Below are positions 10,257 through 20,627 of a DNA stretch of 64,000 bases, in pieces. Under the pieces are notes generated by a model that saw nothing but the letters and a program-made list of their open reading frames with translations, had not been told where the DNA came from and ran no database searches. The position numbers were made by a program, and so were the translations under genes. This DNA is from Trichoderma breve (taxonomy: Eukaryota > Ascomycota > Sordariomycetes > Hypocreales > Hypocreaceae): NCBI RefSeq assembly GCF_028502605.1, contig NC_079232.1:6324001-6388000 (forward strand), in the 5' to 3' direction. The stretch's first letter is position 1. Each line of letters begins with the position of its first letter.

Positions 10257-12620
10257 TCAATTAACTAGCGTGGGATGCTCGGCCAAACTGGCCCAAAAAT
10301 CCATCTCAAGTTCCCAAGACTGCGAGTTGATATAAGGATCCCAGTTATCAGCAACATCGGAATTCAACAGTTGCTGCGAGTCGCTGGCCCCTGAGGCCGC
10401 CTTGAGGGCGGTGAGCGAGTCGAGCAAGCTTTGGATGGTCCTCGTCGCCTGCGAGAAGAGAGCAAAATTTGGTTCACCAGGCTGGATCCACGCTCCGATG
10501 GTGATTTCGGCGACGAGAACGCTGAGGGCCTGAATCATCTTGGATCGGGAGAATTGGCGGGAGTCGGGAGCTGTAGAGTTGAGAAGGGCGAGAGAGATGA
10601 TGCCGGCGGCTGGCAATCCGTATTGAGCGACCTATACAACCAGTTGCTTTGGTCAGGACAACTGGGTAATATTACGGCATCATGTGAGATCTATCTTACC
10701 TTCCAGATGAGGCACGTTCCCGAGTTTGCCATTCGATCTCGAAGGATAATTGTTTCCACAACAATGGAGAGCATTTCGCTCGAGGTTCTCAAAAGGGCTT
10801 CATCGGGTTCTGCTACTTTGCGTTGGGATAGGAATCCCAGGAGAAAATGGGTATGGAGATACTCTAATCGAGCTCCGGCTAGAAAATCTCTTGCAAAGGG
10901 CCCAAGAGGACAGTCTTTAAGGCTTGTGGTGAGGCGGTAGTGAGGAGGCAAGTCTTGCCATTGTTGGTCAATCTTTAGACGAAGTTCGCTGTGACGCTGT
11001 TTAGTAAGGGAAGAATACCGATAAAGGAGACTTAGTGGCGACTAACTTGATGATGGCGGTTTCGCCAGAAGCCTGGCGCTTGCGAAAGAGCTGAAGGACC
11101 TCTTCTTTGATGACTGCGAACAAGGCCGAACAAAACGTATCGGAAGTGTAGTTCAAGACTTGTTCACTGTTGTGCTCCTCGACGTCTCGCTCTCGACCTG
11201 TTATCATGGGGGACGATATCGGACTGCCGCCGCTCTTTTCCATGTTATCGGGCTCTTCCCAGACGCTCACAAACTTGGTAGGAAGCTGGAAATAGCAAAA
11301 TTCTTTCATGATTCGTGGGGGACGCCCTAGGAAGATGGCTAAGCTCTTGTCCGCTGCGTAGATGCGAGCGAAACAGGATCTGCGCAATTCAGCGACAAAC
11401 AAGGGAATGTTGTAAGAGTCTTCGTCGATTTTTTCATGATAGCCAAGGGCAAATAGCGAGCTTGCAACATCTCCCATCCGCCGCCAAGAGTGGTAGCCTA
11501 GTTTCGGTGTTTAGTACTTGAGCAATTGATTGATTAAGTGCTACAAATTGCATTATGGAGTAGAACTTACTCTGATCACCGTCGACTTGCGAGTGGACAA
11601 TTAGATTCTCATACTGCAAGACGAGTTGTAAATCGTTCAGGCAGTCCAACGCGAGGCACGTCTCCAAGCAACAGTCTCCAATGTATGTCAAAGCTTTGAT
11701 AAGCCCGCGACGTCCCTCGTCGCTGTTATAAAGTGGACCAAAGGAAGATGTGTCCAAAGCAGCTCGGCTTGCAGCAGCAAGGAATATGCCAAGACTTTCC
11801 CAGCGGATATTCCTACCAGACATCTGCGAAAGGTACTCTGAGGGGGTGGAGTGTCTGTGAACTCTAATAGGCCTGTGGGTGTTCTCTAGCAGGACCCTTG
11901 CTCTTTGAGCGATTCCAACGTTAATATCGTTAGGATTGGTTCCGACAGGGGTTGATAACTCTCTCCAGCCAACAGCAGCCTCAGCACACGTCTCGACGAA
12001 AGGCTCCCCTAGTGCGAGGCTAACTCCCTTCTTGAGCCAGAATCGTATCAGAGATGCCAACCCAGAGACTTGCAGTTGATCCAGGAGGCTCAACGCATGA
12101 TTGGCTCTATCAAACGTTGCCTGATCGATGAATGTGTCCGCCGGAGGACTAGGTATTGGCGGCTGCACAGACTCATCATGCTGAGAGACGGCCAACCATG
12201 AGGGGGCACGTGAAGACACCTGGTTAAATATGGTTGCGTGACTAACATCTCCAAGGTAACCGGGATTGGGGTACCGACGAGGACCAGCTGAGGAAGCACC
12301 CAGAACCTCTGAAATCGGCGAAGTGTCCAAGGGCGGAGTGGTCAGGGCTTCCACACGGACGGATTGCCTTGCACTGGACGCGTGAAGCAACGCATAGGTC
12401 AGCGGCTGAAGGTGTGCATAATCAACACGAGATTACTGATCGATTCTCACCTTCGCTCTCGGATACGATCACTGTGACTTTTCCTACGGAATGGGCGAGC
12501 TCGATACACACAGAGATCAATCTGATCACGGCCGCGGCATCGGGCACAAGTGGGCCGCTCGTGTCCGCAAGCCAACTTGGCCCGTCGACAAGGTTCACAG
12601 GCAGCGTGGCGGATGCTCAT
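10257..12620 (-). CDS. Zn2Cys6 transcription factor with fungal MHR domain, between decarboxylase and aminotransferase
   Basis: Five exons: 12620-12451, 12373-11571, 11497-11047, 10988-10700 and 10631-10257. Introns are 77, 73, 58 and 68 nt and phases match throughout, giving 695 residues. The DNA-binding cluster is at the extreme N-terminus: Cys8, 11, 18, 25, 28 and 37 in CX2CX6CX6CX2CX8C, followed by basic RPFRRK. The middle contains the fungal-specific regulatory domain, with the typical SYHSWRRMGDVASSLFALGYHE at the exon 2/3 junction. The first acceptor (12374) was chosen because the nearer CAG gives a stop. The gene is convergent with the decarboxylase and divergent from the aminotransferase, so it is probably the local regulator, analogous in position and role to yeast Aro80 (inference; orthology not shown). 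The frame is open upstream of 12620, so a longer N-terminus is possible. Confidence 0.88.
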
Positions 12621-12760
12621 CTTGCAGTGTCTGATATGGAGCTTGAAAGGGGCAACTGTCGAATGATGGCGAGAATCACCAGCAAGACGTGAGTTTACTC
12701 CGGACGGTTTACAAGCACAAGTGACAAGTGCGAATGTACATATACGGAGAGAGTCTTGCT

Positions 12761-12788
12761 CCGACGGACCGGAGCGCCGGTTTCTCCG
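12761..12788 (+). promoter_or_regulatory. Four CCG triplets in the regulator/aminotransferase promoter
   Basis: CCG starts at 12761, 12769, 12777 and 12786, that is CCG-N5-CCG-N5-CCG-N6-CCG, about 140 bp upstream of the regulator ATG (12620) and 570 bp upstream of the aminotransferase ATG (13356). Direct CCG repeats are a known form of Zn2Cys6 operator; yeast Aro80 uses CCG repeats of different spacing. Autoregulation and joint control are inferred. Confidence 0.4.
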
Positions 12789-13253
12789 ACAAGCCCCACC
12801 ATACGCCGACGCCCTTTGATGCACTCCAAGTTGTTCTCCAGACTACATACACTAAACAATTCATTGCAGGCATTGCATGCATCTCTTGATTCTTGATTAG
12901 CTGGGACTCCGTGATTGGCAATTCATCTCGTTATCAATCTCCATCTTTTACCACATCAGTGGAGAAGATGTTCCCGCTAGGCGAGATCGATGCCGCACCA
13001 AACGATTGGCCCCCTCTACAAGATTTGGGCTAGACTACGGAGAAAGACGCCGAGCACGCAGCATCACAGAAAAAAAGAGCATATCGTTTGTCATGGTTAT
13101 TGATGGTGGGTTTGAGTCAAGTCTGCTTGCATTGCGGCTTCGGACGTTGGAGCAGTTATCGCACACTCCAGTCCAGTCTGGTTATCGGAGCACTTGACGG
13201 CGAGTGTGGTGGCCGTGGCTCCATGCGTTCCGAACACGGATAACCCTGGAGCC

Positions 13254-13260
13254 TTTATAA
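13254..13260 (+). promoter_or_regulatory. TATA box of the aminotransferase gene
   Basis: TTTATAA about 100 bp upstream of the ATG at 13356, the same box and distance as before the decarboxylase gene (8158-8164). Confidence 0.4.
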
Positions 13261-13355
13261 ACTCTCGACTACCCTTTGAAAATCAAACCATTGTATGAAC
13301 CGTCCATACCATTATTCAGCAGAATTATCGGAATTTCAAAACAGCATCTGACAGG

Positions 13356-15051
13356 ATGGGCAGTCTGTCTAGAGAAGTTGATGAGTGGACCCAGGAGCCC
13401 AATCTCCATCCGAAGAGAAGACCAATCCCTGCCGCTCAACGAGGAGTGGCCGCCTCAAGCAGCTCTGAACAATTCAAGACCAAGATCAGCAAGCACAAGC
13501 CACAGGCCAGACGATGGCATCGTAAGTTACCGGAAAGCAGACTGCTTCTATGCAATATTTTGGTCGACTGACCTGCTTTCTCCGGCAGCATACATCAGTG
13601 CAGAGTCAGCGAATCGCACAGGATCAACTCTCAAGAAGGCTGTGGAGCATCTTTCCAATCCAAATACCATCTCACTGGGGGGTGGTATTCCTCTGAGTGA
13701 CTTTTTTCCGATTGACGAAATTAGCCTGAGACCACATTCACTCAACAATATCGAGACGAGGGAGAAGACGTCCTCCCAAACGACACTGCATGCTACTAAG
13801 CACGATATTGCCGATGAAACCAGCGTATATGATCTCTCTGTCGCCTTAAATTACTGCCCAGGCTATGGATCAGCTCAATTCATGCGATGGATTATAGAGC
13901 ATACGGAGATTGTCCACGATCCACCTTACGCTGACTGGCAATGCTCCATGACAATTGGCAACACCTCGGCGTTTGACATGTGCCTGAGAATGTTGACAGA
14001 GCCAGGTGACTGTATCTTAGCCGACAAATACACATATTCATCCTCAGTCGAGACCGCTATGCCGCTGGGAGTCAAATTCATCGGAGTCGACATGGACCGC
14101 GAGGGCATGCTTCCTGACAGCCTTGATGAGATACTTGAGAAGTGGAATCCTGCGAAACATAACAACGCAAGAAAACCATCGGTTTTATACGCAATCCCGA
14201 CCGGCCAAAACCCTACTGGCACCACTCAAAGCCTCCAACGCCGCAAGGCAATCTACGGAGTGGCCCAGAAGCATGATTTGATCATTCTCGAGGATGATCC
14301 GTATTACTTCCTGCAGATGGATGAATACGGCTCTACTGCGTCTGAGATTCAGTCACCTGTCGAATTCTTAAAGAGGCTTGTCCCTTCATATCTCCGCTTA
14401 GATATTGACGGACGAGTCATGCGCATGGATTCTTTTAGCAAGGTCGTCAGCCCCGGGGCTCGCCTGGGCTGGATTACAGCGTCTGCGCAGCTCATTGAGC
14501 GATACAAGAGCCACAGTGATGTTTCAACCCAGAGCCCTTCCGGTCTGAGCCAATTGGTGTTTTTCAAACTCCTGGATGAGCATTGGGGACATGAAGGCTA
14601 CACAAGGTGGTTGATGCACTTGCGAAAACAGTACACCATGAGAAGAGACTTCATTTTGTCTGCTTGCGAGCGTTACCTGCCAAGACAAATTGTTAGCTGG
14701 GAGCCAGCCAATGCAGGCATGTTTGTAAGTAAAGCCACCGGTCGGCCTTTTTTCACACTCTTGTGACTGACCACTATCACATAGCAATGGCTCAAGGTAG
14801 ACTGGGAACAGCACCCCAATGCTAAAGACAAGACAGCCGACCTTGTTGAAGAGGAAATCTGGCTAGAAAGCATCTCGGCTGGAGCATTGGTCGGTCGCGG
14901 CTCCTGGTTCCGTTCATCGAAAGACGTGCCCAGCAACGAAGTATTCTATCGAACCACTTTTGCCGCAGCCCCGCTGCCCAAGATTGAGGAGGCTATCAAG
15001 CGCTTTGGTGAAGCAATACACAAGGTGTTTGAACTGAAAGAGAAGAGTTGA
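13356..15051 (+). CDS. PLP-dependent aromatic amino-acid aminotransferase (ARO8/ARO9-like, class I)
   Basis: Three exons, 13356-13521, 13589-14724 and 14785-15051, with introns of 67 and 60 nt (CTGAC branch points), give 522 residues. Fold type I features: TISLGGGIP in the N-terminal arm, IPTGQNPTGTT with the PLP-contacting Asn, the DDPYYF motif with Asp and Tyr, and the Schiff-base Lys340 in MDSFSKVVSPGARLGW. Length and motifs match yeast Aro8/Aro9 and mammalian kynurenine/2-aminoadipate aminotransferase relatives. It interconverts aromatic amino acids and their 2-keto acids. With the decarboxylase at 8256 it would supply the first two Ehrlich steps. The splice after AGMF restores the conserved AGMFQWLKVDW. 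Cytosolic location expected. Aminoadipate or methionine substrates remain possible. Confidence 0.92.
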
Positions 15052-15260
15052 ATAACAATAGGCGTTCCAATAAGAGCGAGGCCTCCGACCCGACTGGCAG
15101 GGTTACTGCTATGCATAGCAACAATTACACATCTGGAGTTTGTGTAACAAAATTTTGGCATATCCTACATTTAATTGAAAAAAATTCACCATTCTGATAA
15201 TAACATTCAGCATCTTCCGTGCAACTTACCACACTGTTTATTTGTTCAGGTATTCCAGAA

Positions 15261-15520
15261 ATGGCACCGATGGTAAATTCTGCCTTCATTCTCTTGTTGA
15301 TCTCGCCTTTGGCGCTGGCACAGGTATTCAAGATCACGAACCATCATCCGCAACGGCCATTTCGAAGCTGTCAAGTGCTTAAACCGCCATTTATTCATCA
15401 GAGTACTTTTTCATCCCAAAGGACGACAATATTTGGTCAATTAATGCTAATAAAGGCATCCATCACAGTCCGCGGATGCTGCTTGAAAGTGTGCCCTCTG
15501 AGGAAGCTGTCGAGGCATGA
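15261..15520 (+). CDS. Candidate small secreted peptide (two exons, hypothetical)
   Basis: The ATG at 15261 opens a typical signal peptide (NSAFILLLISPLALAQ). Splicing 15323 to 15404 (80-nt intron, GTATTC donor, acceptor CAGAG) joins it in phase to a 38-residue acidic/basic tail beginning YFFIPKDDNIW and ending EEAVEA, 59 residues in all. No family is recognised and there is no cysteine in the mature part. The donor is weak and unspliced reading also stays open, so this is a prediction only. It could equally be a relic or chance open frame. Confidence 0.3.
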
Positions 15521-15815
15521 GCAGGGATCTAACCGCGCATGAGCCAATCCGCTGACTTCATTGTTAAAAATCATCAAAATTCCATTACAAATTCTTACAA
15601 ACTAAGCAGCATTGCGGTTGCGTGCCTTGTTCGGTTGGTTACCCGCCGAATAGGCTATCCGAAATGCGGTTCTCCGCTAACCGCGATGACACTTTGTATA
15701 CTATTCTTAAGCATACCTTGGTTTTACTATGCGCCTCGAGCAGAGTAACGCTAACATTTTGACTTTGAGTTCTAATGAAATCATACGGTGGGGAATAGAT
15801 GCATTCTATTCTGTC

Positions 15816-15822
15816 TATATAA
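15816..15822 (+). promoter_or_regulatory. TATA box of the membrane-protein gene
   Basis: TATATAA 87 bp upstream of the ATG at 15909. Confidence 0.4.
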
Positions 15823-15908
15823 GTCAACACCTCCTCTTGCTGTTATCGTGCATCTCTGTAGATAGATAGTCTCAGCAAGAACTGAATCACTGTCGCTTAC
15901 ATCTCACA

Positions 15909-16535
15909 ATGGCCTCCAAAGTGCCGACTACACAATCACCAGGTCTCGGAGTAGGCTCCTACCGCCGCAGCACACTCCCGCTCTCTCTCATTCGACACGG
16001 CGGCGGTCTTGTCGGTTGCGGCATGCTCTTTGGCTTCCTCGTCCCTCTAGTTCCTTATCCACGGCTGGGTCTCACGGCACACATTCAGTTTGGCGTCCAG
16101 GGCTGCATAGTGCTCATCACAGGCCTAGTTCTCCAATCGGATCCCCTGGGAACGAACCGTGTCCAAGATGCAGAGACCCCTGGGCGAAGAGCCCAATTGG
16201 CCGACAAACTAAGCTGGTGGCAGGAGCAGGTGATATACTGGGGATGCGCAACGATCTGGGCCACGATGATTGCCGAAGTAGGAAATGCCTGGTGGGGGAC
16301 AAAATGGACACTGCCAATTGCACACCAGGCCGCCGGCTTGTTTGGTGGTAGCCATGAGGCTGCAAGGTGGATGGAGCTTGTCGTTGCCGCTACGCACTTC
16401 CCACTTGCTTTTCCGCTAGCATCGGTGGTGAGTTGGATTTCTAATGCTTTGAGGACATGAGCCTATTATCTTGCAGACAGCGACTGACGTGACTTGTATA
16501 CTTAGTGGCCTATCATTTTATCCAAGCTATGGTGA
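15909..16535 (+). CDS. Four-TM membrane protein resembling hydroxylaminobenzene mutase (HabA/HabB-like)
   Basis: Exons 15909-16427 and 16506-16535 (78-nt intron, GTGAGT...CTGAC...TTAG) give 182 residues. Without splicing the frame ends after 183 residues at 16460, so only the last ten residues depend on the intron. Four hydrophobic segments are seen: SLIRHGGGLVGCGMLFGFL, the stretch around VQGCIVLITGLVL, YWGCATIWATMIAEV, and ELVVAATHFPLAFPLASV. The pattern of an early Gly-rich helix, PRLGLTAHIQ, a WWQ...YWG helix and a GG-containing loop before the last helix resembles bacterial hydroxylaminobenzene mutases, which rearrange hydroxylaminoarenes to aminophenols. Assignment is by remembered pattern similarity and is moderate. 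No partner genes for nitroarene metabolism are seen nearby. Confidence 0.6.
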
Positions 16536-17159
16536 TTGCAAATGTATATTGGACTACTGAGAATGCCTCTTCTTCGATAAGCGCCTTCATAAAATTGATA
16601 TCTGAAGGCAAGTAGGTGGAAACACCTGAATATGGCTTGGGTCTTTTACCCGTCACTAATGCAGTACTACGGAAGCCTGTACGCCGCTGGCTTTCCTCTG
16701 GGTAACTGACCTTGAGTAGCCATTCATAATATTGTGAAATTTGCTGTATTCTACCAAGAAATATTAATACCAATGAATGACTGCATTATTGGGATGGAAT
16801 AAGGTCATAAAGTTATTTGTTTAATCACGATGTTTCATGCTTCGGGCAGATTAAAGACGAATTATTTTGATCTACAGTTGAGGGAGAAGAAGGGTGCGAG
16901 GTGTCTTGCAAACTAACTGGCTAACGAAGGACAGCTATATAGGCAATCTATAACTGATTCACTTATGTGCGGTTGGCTGCATACTTCACCGCCACTGTAT
17001 GTTACCGCTCAAGTGAATAGAGGTTGAAGGCAACTGTAAGTTGCCGCACAAGTGAATGAAGGTCGAAGGTTCCAGAGTCCATCTCCAACTTCTACCAAAC
17101 ACTATGCACAAACTCGAGAATGAAATTTACCCTCAACATATATCGATCCTGAATCTCTC
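16536..17159. other. Convergent intergenic region
   Basis: AT-rich 3' flanks of the membrane-protein gene and the ankyrin gene. No gene or repeat identified. Confidence 0.5.
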
Positions 17160-18179
17160 TCATAAAAACCGCGGATACTTTTTTGCCAACAATCGTCGAC
17201 TTTCCTGTCCTACTCTGTCGTCAGCAAGTAACACGGAAACAACTTTCTCATGGCCCCCCTCTGCCGCGCGAAGGATGGGCGCTTCTGGAGGGTATTCTGA
17301 TCCGTCGGGGTCAATATCTGGGTGTGTAAGCAGGATCTTTACTATCTCCAAACGACCCTCCTCCGCCGCAATGGTGATAGGCGCGGCACTACCTGCTGGT
17401 GTAAAATTGACATCGATATCAGGATGCTCAACAAGAAGCTTCACGACGTCTGGTCGCTTGGCAGCGGTTAGCGGCGTGTCGAGAGTTTCTAGACTAACAA
17501 AATTAACATCAACTCTTCCGGTATCGAGCAGGAGCTTGACGATGTCTGTGCTTCGACCCCAATCCGCCGCAATGAAGAGCGCCGACTTGCCAGTACGTGT
17601 TCGGTGGTCTGGGTCGACTGAGTTAATGGAGAGCAGATGTTTAACCAATGCGTCATCTCCCTCCGAAACAGCGTAAATAAATGGCGTCCATCCTGCTCCA
17701 TCTTCAGCATTTACCAGAACTTCTTGATGAGAAAGAAGCAGTAAAGCTAAGTCGGTATGTCCCGATTCTATCGCAACGTGTAGTGGCGTATCGTGAAAGT
17801 CTTCACTCGCCCAATTCCAGTCAACGTCTGGGAGAGTAAAGAAGTGACGCACAACCTCGATAGATCCGTGCCTTGCCGCTAGCCATAGAGGAGCCACAAG
17901 CTCGTCACGTTGGTCCTCGCGGTAACGAAGTGAATAATTGACTGCTACTCCGTATTGCAGAAACTTCTTCAGTGTATTAACTTGATCGTTGGAGACAGCC
18001 CATTTGAATCCAGAACATTCTTGATGCTCAATATTCCACTCATAGAGAATGGGATTTCCTGCGTGATACAATGACCAGCATGTTTCAGAAAGTGATGATA
18101 GGGATTTGAGATTACCTTGGGAAGCCAAGTCCCGCATAATTTTGGTGCAGAGTTCGATGGGTAGATCGTGGAATGACAT
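17160..18179 (-). CDS. F-box / ankyrin-repeat protein
   Basis: Intronless, 339 residues. The first ~45 residues have an F-box-like beginning (FHDLPIELCTKIMRDLA...LSSLSETCWSLY). About seven ankyrin repeats follow: APLWLAARHGSIEVV, TPLHVAIESGHTDLA, TPFIYAVSEGDDALV, SALFIAADWGRSTDIV, TPLTAAKRPDVV, APITIAAEEGRLEIV and APILRAAEGGHEKVV. F-box proteins present substrates to SCF ubiquitin ligases and ankyrin repeats bind the target. In filamentous ascomycetes this architecture belongs to large, lineage-expanded families of mostly unknown targets. A cytosolic or nuclear adaptor is the likely role. Confidence 0.85.
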   Translation of the reverse strand: MSFHDLPIELCTKIMRDLASQGNLKSLSSLSETCWSLYHAGNPILYEWNIEHQECSGFKWAVSNDQVNTLKKFLQYGVAVNYSLRYREDQRDELVAPLWLAARHGSIEVVRHFFTLPDVDWNWASEDFHDTPLHVAIESGHTDLALLLLSHQEVLVNAEDGAGWTPFIYAVSEGDDALVKHLLSINSVDPDHRTRTGKSALFIAADWGRSTDIVKLLLDTGRVDVNFVSLETLDTPLTAAKRPDVVKLLVEHPDIDVNFTPAGSAAPITIAAEEGRLEIVKILLTHPDIDPDGSEYPPEAPILRAAEGGHEKVVSVLLADDRVGQESRRLLAKKYPRFL

Positions 18180-18967
18180 TTTGAGAGACTGTGGTCGGAA
18201 GAATGAGCGAAGACGAAGAAATGTGATTGATCTGCATCATTTTCCTTCTGTTTCACACACTGGACTTAGTCTCATAATTTATACAAGTGCAATTATCAGT
18301 CATTCTCGTTTTTTCCCTTGCTGGCTGTCTTGACAAAGGCCATATGAAACGAGACTACGTAGGAACATACGAACAGCATCTGAGAACACAGACACGAGGG
18401 TTCAATAAACCATTGAAGGAATACGGACAGTGTCAACAAAAGATTGAACCATTCGTGGAGGGCAGATATTTGGTAAATGTTTATACCAAAGTATGAAGGC
18501 TTTTGGAGACATCCTATTAATACTTTGGACAGCTGCTGCTAGGTGAAACGATCACGACAGTGGATCAAAGAAAAAAAAAAGAATAATGGCTATTTGGTCA
18601 ACAAAGATACATGGAACCTACAGCAAAAAGTCTCTGCAAAATGGGATATTTGGGAAACAAAAAGCGATCGTCTATACGAGTAGTAATTGCAGTATAGACA
18701 TTTCGCGGCATTGAGATCATCTTTTGAAGCAGCGAGTTTGCGCAGGGCCGGAATCTTGTCCCGAGCACCAATACGTCCCTTCAAACTGGGATTTGCCTGC
18801 CCCGATGCAAAATCCACGGCAACGGGAAACAAAATACTCGCAATTGAATAATCTATTTTAGACAATTGAATTCTTGAAATGTTCATCAATCTAGTCGAAA
18901 AAGTTTTTAGATGGATTGAACACGGCAGGGGCCATGCCATGGGAAGTGGATCACCACTTCAACAAGC
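18180..18967. other. Intergenic region before tRNA-Gln
   Basis: AT-rich, includes an A-run near 18569-18580. No coding signal with consistent splicing was found on either strand. Confidence 0.5.
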
Positions 18968-19039
18968 GGTTCCATGGTCTAACGGTTATGACTGCGGATT
19001 CTGATTCCGCCAGCGAGGGTTCGACTCCCTCTGGAACCT
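18968..19039 (+). tRNA. tRNA-Gln(CTG)
   Basis: A 72-nt cloverleaf without intron. The acceptor stem GGTTCCA (18968-18974) pairs with TGGAACC (19032-19038), with discriminator T at 19039. The D-loop contains GGTC TAACGGTTATGAC. The anticodon stem GCGGA/TCCGC encloses TTCTGAT, so the anticodon is CTG, reading the CAG glutamine codon. The T-arm GAGGG TTCGACT CCCTC is perfect. A T-run (19039-19045) is the RNA polymerase III terminator, and internal A and B boxes are present. Confidence 0.96.
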
Positions 19040-19045
19040 TTTTTT

Positions 19046-20321
19046 GTCTACATCTACTGCGCTTTCTTTGTATCTCTTTCAGAGAAAATGATATTTAAGG
19101 AACACAATGCGTTCAAAAATTATTCCTCTTTTTTTTTTTCCTTTTCTTGTTCATGGAAGCACGTGCGTGCGTGGTGTTGGTGTCAAAGCGAATTCATCAG
19201 AATCCTTGCACTTCAAAGAAACACCCGCGAAGCCCTCGAAAAATCCAACCTAAAAATATCTAATTTTGAACATAAAGAAAATACAAGATTTGTGACAAAG
19301 GAACAAGTAAACTCGGTCTGTATAACCACAGCTTGTTCGTTTCCGCCGTAGAAAACCCGAAATTTGGATGGAATTGATACCAAGCATTCTCTCTTGACCT
19401 GAGCCTACGGACGAGAAGATTCAGATCATTGAACAGAATTGCCGACGCTTTTGACATCTTCACAATTGTCCTTTAATTGGACTGCTTCAGAAGTAAAAGC
19501 TTCGTTTTTGCGCAAAACATGGGCAATCTTCATTGTCTGTTACTTCTATACCATGTATGGCATGTCTAAGAGACCCCCATCGCTGCCGTCGAACGTTGCT
19601 AATCAAGTCTGAGCAGACAATTGCAAATGACACTTCTGGCTTCTCTATATCATGCCGGTAGTCAAATTTGAAAACAGCAAGTATATAAGGCATGGAAGGA
19701 GATCAAGAGCTCGTCATTCAAGACAGGTTGGACAGCAAATCGTGCAGCCATAAGCTGGTGCGAGATGCCGTGTGATAATCTGTCGTGTTGCACAGCTGTG
19801 CGCGTACAGAATATCTCCAGATTTTTGCACATGTTCGAACACGCGTTTGATCTGCCGACTGCACGTATGCTCCGGCTACCCATTGATGTCTATGATTCTA
19901 GCACGGAAGTGTTCTGACACTCTGTCTCACAGAAGTCGACAGCCCGCCGTCCCCATTTCCGGGAACTCTGAGAGGTATCTGCCGGATCTCGATCGCGTTC
20001 ATATGTGCATGGCTAGAGCCGCAGGTCTTGGTGTGCCGCAAGATCCACAAGATCTGATCGAAAGGGGCGTTTCCTGTTGGCATTCACTGTAGATGACTCA
20101 CATCCGTTGATTATGCAAGCTCCCGCCTTGGCATCAGTGACTTATACTGACTGCCATATTCACTTGAGATGCATTCACTGACAGTTACGTCACTGATGGC
20201 TCCGTTTGAGGATAAGAGGCCGACTCTTTCCTCACTAGCTAGTTTAGTTGTTCTCTAGGTCTTTAGTCGTTAGCAATACACACAACTAAACAACTTTTCC
20301 CCGAGTCTTGGTGCAGGAGCC
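19046..20321. other. Intergenic region, no supported gene
   Basis: Contains T-rich and A-rich tracts, with a T-run at about 19128-19140. The open frames are short, overlap on opposite strands and show no domain. A 10-bp inverted repeat (20242-20251 with 20282-20291) sits just before the candidate gene at 20322. Confidence 0.45.
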
Positions 20322-20627
20322 ATGGCGGCCCTCTTTCGGCGGCGTTTCGTTGCTGATGGAGATGACCCTGCTTACGAGTCAGCCCGTTAGTCGTGCATTC
20401 TGTTTCGAGAATACCGTCTCCACTAACCTTGTATAGTTGGATCTGGGGCCATTACGGGCCGGATCGAAGATCGTAGATGGCTTGGCTTGGGGCCGGCAGA
20501 TGCGACGCGTTTGCCGGGGAGGGTGTCGCTGCTTGACGCGGTGCATCCTCATCTGTCCAAGCCAGAGACACGACGCCTCTTGAAAGGCTCGTTTGGATGG
20601 CGTTCTTGGGAGATTTGTGCATGCTGA
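20322..20627 (+). CDS. Candidate small two-exon gene, unknown product
   Basis: The ATG at 20322 (context GGAGCCATGG) opens an exon to 20385. A textbook 51-nt intron (GTTAGT...CACTAACC...TATAG, 20386-20436) joins it in phase to 20437-20627, giving 84 residues: basic start MAALFRRRF, then ESALGSGAITGRIEDRR and LSKPETRRLL. No family recognised. Another frame of the same strand stays open from about 20585 to the stop just after 20720 and looks protein-like (FVHAEHKYYWAVVQDI, GMFAFDGLRLRF), so this may be a frameshifted relic of a longer gene or have a further exon. Supported only by splice signals and phase. Confidence 0.33.

Noticed and set aside
10667..10675. TAATATTAC nonamer (also at 20919-20927), reminiscent of rolling-circle origins
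   Set aside because: The first lies inside an intron of the regulator, there is no stem-loop or Rep gene nearby, and an AT-rich nonamer recurs by chance.
20242..20291. 10-bp inverted repeat as possible mobile-element terminus
   Set aside because: The arms are only 30 bp apart, with no target-site duplication and no transposase in the vicinity.
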